Source of the DNA: Epiperipatus broadwayi
Taxonomy: Eukaryota > Onychophora > Udeonychophora > Euonychophora > Peripatidae
Direction: 5' to 3'
Assembly: GCA_028023455.1 (NCBI GenBank)
Contig: JAQFVV010012545.1
Span: 494,001-558,000, forward strand
Length of the DNA: 64,000 nt
Shown here: positions 60,980-64,000 of the stretch, piece after piece
Layout: each line of letters starts with the position of its first letter
How positions within the stretch are numbered: the first letter of the stretch is position 1
Made by a program: the position numbers and the translations under genes
The notes under the pieces: generated by a model
What the model was told of the DNA's origin: nothing
What the model saw: only the letters and a program-made list of their open reading frames with translations
The model's database searches: none

Positions 60980-61486
60980 TCATTTTAATTCACAAAATAC
61001 TTCTTGCAGCACTGCTGTAAAAGGTTTTGGAGATAGAGACTCACCCTGTCTTACATCCTTCTCAAAGTTGACTTTCCCAGTATCATTATGTAATCTAATT
61101 GTTGCTGTTGCATTTTTATAAATATTCTTTAAAATATGACAATATTCTGGATCTATACCTTGATGATTCAATGCTTTAATCACTGAAGAAATGTTTATGG
61201 AATCAAATGTCTTTTCATAATCTACAAATACAAAACATAATGGCAACTCATATTCATTTGTCCTTTCTATAACTTCTCTCAATACCTCGATATGATCTAC
61301 TGTACTAAAACCACTTTTAAATCCAGCTTGTTCTCTTGGTTGGTGAAAATCCAATGTTCTCTGTAGATGAGTTGTAATTATCTTGGTAAAAAATTTGTAT
61401 AAAACTGACAAAAGGCTGATAGGTCTGTAATTTCTAATATCTTCTTTATCGCCTGTCTTAAATATTAATATTAATACTGCCCTCAT
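60980..61486 (-). pseudogene. RTE RT-domain fragment
   Basis: The longest surviving frame of this copy: [38 protein letters not shown] (Ala changed to Thr in motif A) and VRQGESLSPKPF (Asp changed to Glu in motif B). The FADD block lies in another frame near 60905-60935 and reads with substitutions. Inactive. Confidence 0.85.
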
Positions 61487-61536
61487 CCAATCATCTGGTA
61501 CATCTTTATCATTTAGACATTTGGTATATAACTTTG

Positions 61537-62739
61537 CTAAAAAAAAAATCCCATTTCTTCACCTGCTTCTTTTAATATATCAATTGTAATTACATCATTA
61601 CCTGGAGCCTTTCCTTTCTTCATATATTTAATTGCATGTCTCACTTCTTCATTTAAAATTCTGGGCAATTCGGAAGATGTAATAGATATAGGAGGTACTT
61701 GTTCTTTATTACTATATAATTCTTGATAAAAGTCTTCTACCCATTTCATGGTGTCATCTCTCTTTTTAGTAATAATTCCATCTTTTTTTCTTATTGCAGA
61801 TATAAATTTCCTACTAATATCAAAATGTTATTTTACATTCTTGAGACTTATTTTCTTCTACAGCTTTCCTTGCTAGTCCACAGTTATACTTAATTCTATC
61901 ATTTTCCTCTCTTTTCTGTACCATTTTACAAACTTGGAGATATTCAATCCTTTTTACTGCATCATTTTTATATATCTTCATATTCCTTCTTTTCTTCATA
62001 AATTCTCTAGTCTCAGTAGAAATTTTATTGGTCAATTGCTGCTTTTTTCTACCAGCTATCTTTGTTGCAGTTTTTAAAAGTGTATCAGTTATTTTCATAT
62101 TAATTTCATTCAAATCTGAATCATGTTCAAAATCTACTAATACTTGAAACCGATTTGTAAGTTCTAATTTAAATTCATTAGAATGTTTCTGAAGATTAGG
62201 AATCAACTGTAAATATTCTTTTCTCTTAATAATTTTTGTCTCTCTAGTTTTGCATTAACACGTATCTTACATCTTACTAATAGATGATCACTTCCCCTGT
62301 TAAATTTATTAAAACATTACAATCTTGAAATATATATTTTCTGTTAATCAAAATATAATTCAATTCTGCTGTGCCTTCATTTGGACGCTTCCACATCCAT
62401 TTCCTTTTAACATTTTTCTCAAAAAATGAATTCATAATATAGTTTTTCTTATTCTGCAAACTCAACAAGTCTATGTCCCCTCTCATTTCTATTACCATAA
62501 TCAAAATTACCTACAGCACTTTAATCACTCATTTGTTTACCAATTCTAGCATTAAAGTCTCCCATAACAATTTTAAAATGTTGTTTACATTGATCAAAAG
62601 CCTTTTGTACATCCATATAAAAATCTTCTACTACTTCATGTCCACTTTTTAAATCAATTGTCTCTTCACCTTTTCTTCTAACTTCACAAAGTCCAATAAT
62701 GTCCCATTTAATATAAGACAGTTCTTCTAATTCTTGCAA
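61537..62739 (-). pseudogene. RTE N-terminal and linker fragments
   Basis: Short frames at 61537-61749, 61820-62206, 62277-62504 and 62521-62739 are successive parts of the [23 protein letters not shown], then a jump at the deletion, [24 protein letters not shown], and the linker with [20 protein letters not shown]. Each break is a small indel or stop. Confidence 0.85.
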
Positions 62740-63228
62740 TCTTCCTTCACTTGAAAGTGATCTGCAGTTTTAAGTACCTAAATAAAAGGTCGCCATCAAA
62801 TGGCAGCCTGGGTTTGCAATCAGGGGATTCTTAGCACCCTCTGCCTTCAGCCACTAATCACTGCCTTGGTTGGTGACTTTACAGCTTCCTGAGAATAAGG
62901 GCCATGATTTATTTTTGTCTGTCATAATTGTATATATGTATTGAAAAAATATTTATCATTTACACAAACATTCATTCTGCCTTATCACGCAACCGAGATG
63001 AAAAATCAGGGTGTTTCTTGATTTTAAACTCAGAGGTAAAAATCCAATAAACTCATAATGCTGGCTAATGTGTGTTGGTGACTATATGAATAATCACAGT
63101 AATAACAGCCACAACAACAAGAACGTATGGAGTGAACATTAAGAAATTTGACCTGCTTGGTTTCTTTAAGGCCTCCAAGAGGAATCAAAAGGGTCTCCTT
63201 TTAGTTAATAACAAACTCCTTTCTGCAT

Positions 63229-64000
63229 ATGTGGTGTGGCCTGTTGTCATCTTCAGGAGAGGTATAATCCAGTAACTGTTGGCCTGCAATAAGCTCTCTT
63301 CAGTCTCTATGCTATCTAATACACATATATACAGATTATGAACCACATAAAAGATGGACTTCCTTCCATGTGAATCTAAACTCTACCCAAACCAGTAGTA
63401 GCAGCTAGACTTGAACTAATTTGCCTTCAGTTATATCTTCATAATAACTTAACTACTGTAAAAACTTTAAAAACTTCCCCTAGTCTTTTTTTTAATCATT
63501 TTATAGTCAAGGTGGAATTAAAAAACACAGTAATTAACCTTATCCTATTTCAGGATGATGGAAAATCACCTTTTGGCCAATTTTCTCCCTGGTGAAGTTT
63601 TTCGTATTTTATGTTAAAATGCATGTAAAATGGTAAATTTTATTATAATAAAGTTTTCACCAGAAAAACCTGCACTAAAAGGAGGAAAATTCAATATTCC
63701 GACTCTTACAAATAGACATAAGCCCTGCCCTGACATGTTCAGCCATTGTCTGTTGCCAAGACTGTAAAACATTTGACATTTTACGACATTGTAGTTCCAA
63801 TCATGCAAAAACATGTTTATTTACCAATTTATTATGGTTTTAGATATTTTTTAAAATAATTTACACTTATATTTATTACATAACAAAAAATATAAATTAT
63901 TAATAACTTATTTTGATTTGAAATACTTTATTTTCAAAAATATAACATTATATTAGCAGCTAATGTAAATATGGCCTGAAGCAATTTATAAGATTAGCTT
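63229..64000. other. AT-rich flank without recognisable gene
   Basis: A 66-codon minus-strand frame at 63614-63814 has no recognisable motif. I see no RNA gene or TIR. Confidence 0.4.

Larger units (their letters stand above)
60163..63228 (-). mobile_element. RTE-type retrotransposon, near full-length damaged copy
   Basis: The same family as 45940-49237, collinear from a degraded tail (CATCAGCAAC) to TTTCTGCA at the 5' end. It carries an internal deletion of about 190 bp (junction near 62640; missing bases correspond to 48432-48622) that removes part of the endonuclease, plus many frameshifts. No clean target duplication was found, so one or both ends may be altered. It lies outside the visible ALG8 exons, possibly still in a far-upstream intron. 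Confidence 0.9.

Overview
The window is a very AT-rich (by eye about three quarters A+T), repeat-laden piece of an invertebrate animal nuclear genome. The evidence is GT-AG introns in a conserved eukaryotic gene, several animal-type non-LTR retrotransposons, tRNA-like SINE traces and hammerhead ribozymes of the kind known from animal retroelements. I cannot name the phylum. There is no bacterial-style gene arrangement and no CRISPR.

The only host gene I can support is ALG8, the ER alpha-1,3-glucosyltransferase that adds the second glucose to the N-glycan precursor. It lies on the minus strand. Four consecutive coding exons are visible (56081-56193, 51247-51314, 34994-35120, 34815-34918). They join in frame through GT-AG junctions to give 137 residues of the middle of the protein. 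Two large introns (about 4.8 and 16.1 kb) hold much of the repeat material. The rest of the gene was not found.

Layout. 1-2836: AT-rich, no gene. 2837-11362: one 5'-truncated RTE-type retrotransposon, recognisable by its 11-bp target duplication, split in two by a 6,983-bp insertion with LTR-like ends. 11.7-15.4 kb: two diverged direct copies of a 1.4-kb sequence. 17.8-18.2 kb: a near-perfect palindrome with a minimal hammerhead motif in each arm, Penelope/retrozyme style. 20.7-21.1 kb: a minus-strand coding trace broken only by two TGA codons. 23.1-25.0 kb: a solo LTR with a 5-bp duplication and a partial second copy. 30.3-32.5 kb and about 59.09-59.95 kb: two opposite copies of an unassigned transposon with terminal inverted repeats and an internal minisatellite. 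34.8-56.2 kb: ALG8 exons; the 16-kb intron holds a decayed YMDD non-LTR element (37.4-41.3 kb) and a nearly intact RTE element (45.94-49.24 kb) inserted into an older LINE. 54.4-57.0 kb: a tRNA-like SINE trace and three copies of a second hammerhead family, one with an intact core. 60.2-63.2 kb: another damaged, near full-length RTE copy.

The window is best read as transposon stratigraphy in and around an ALG8 locus. The most unusual content is the two unrelated hammerhead families, both in inverted (divergent) pairs.
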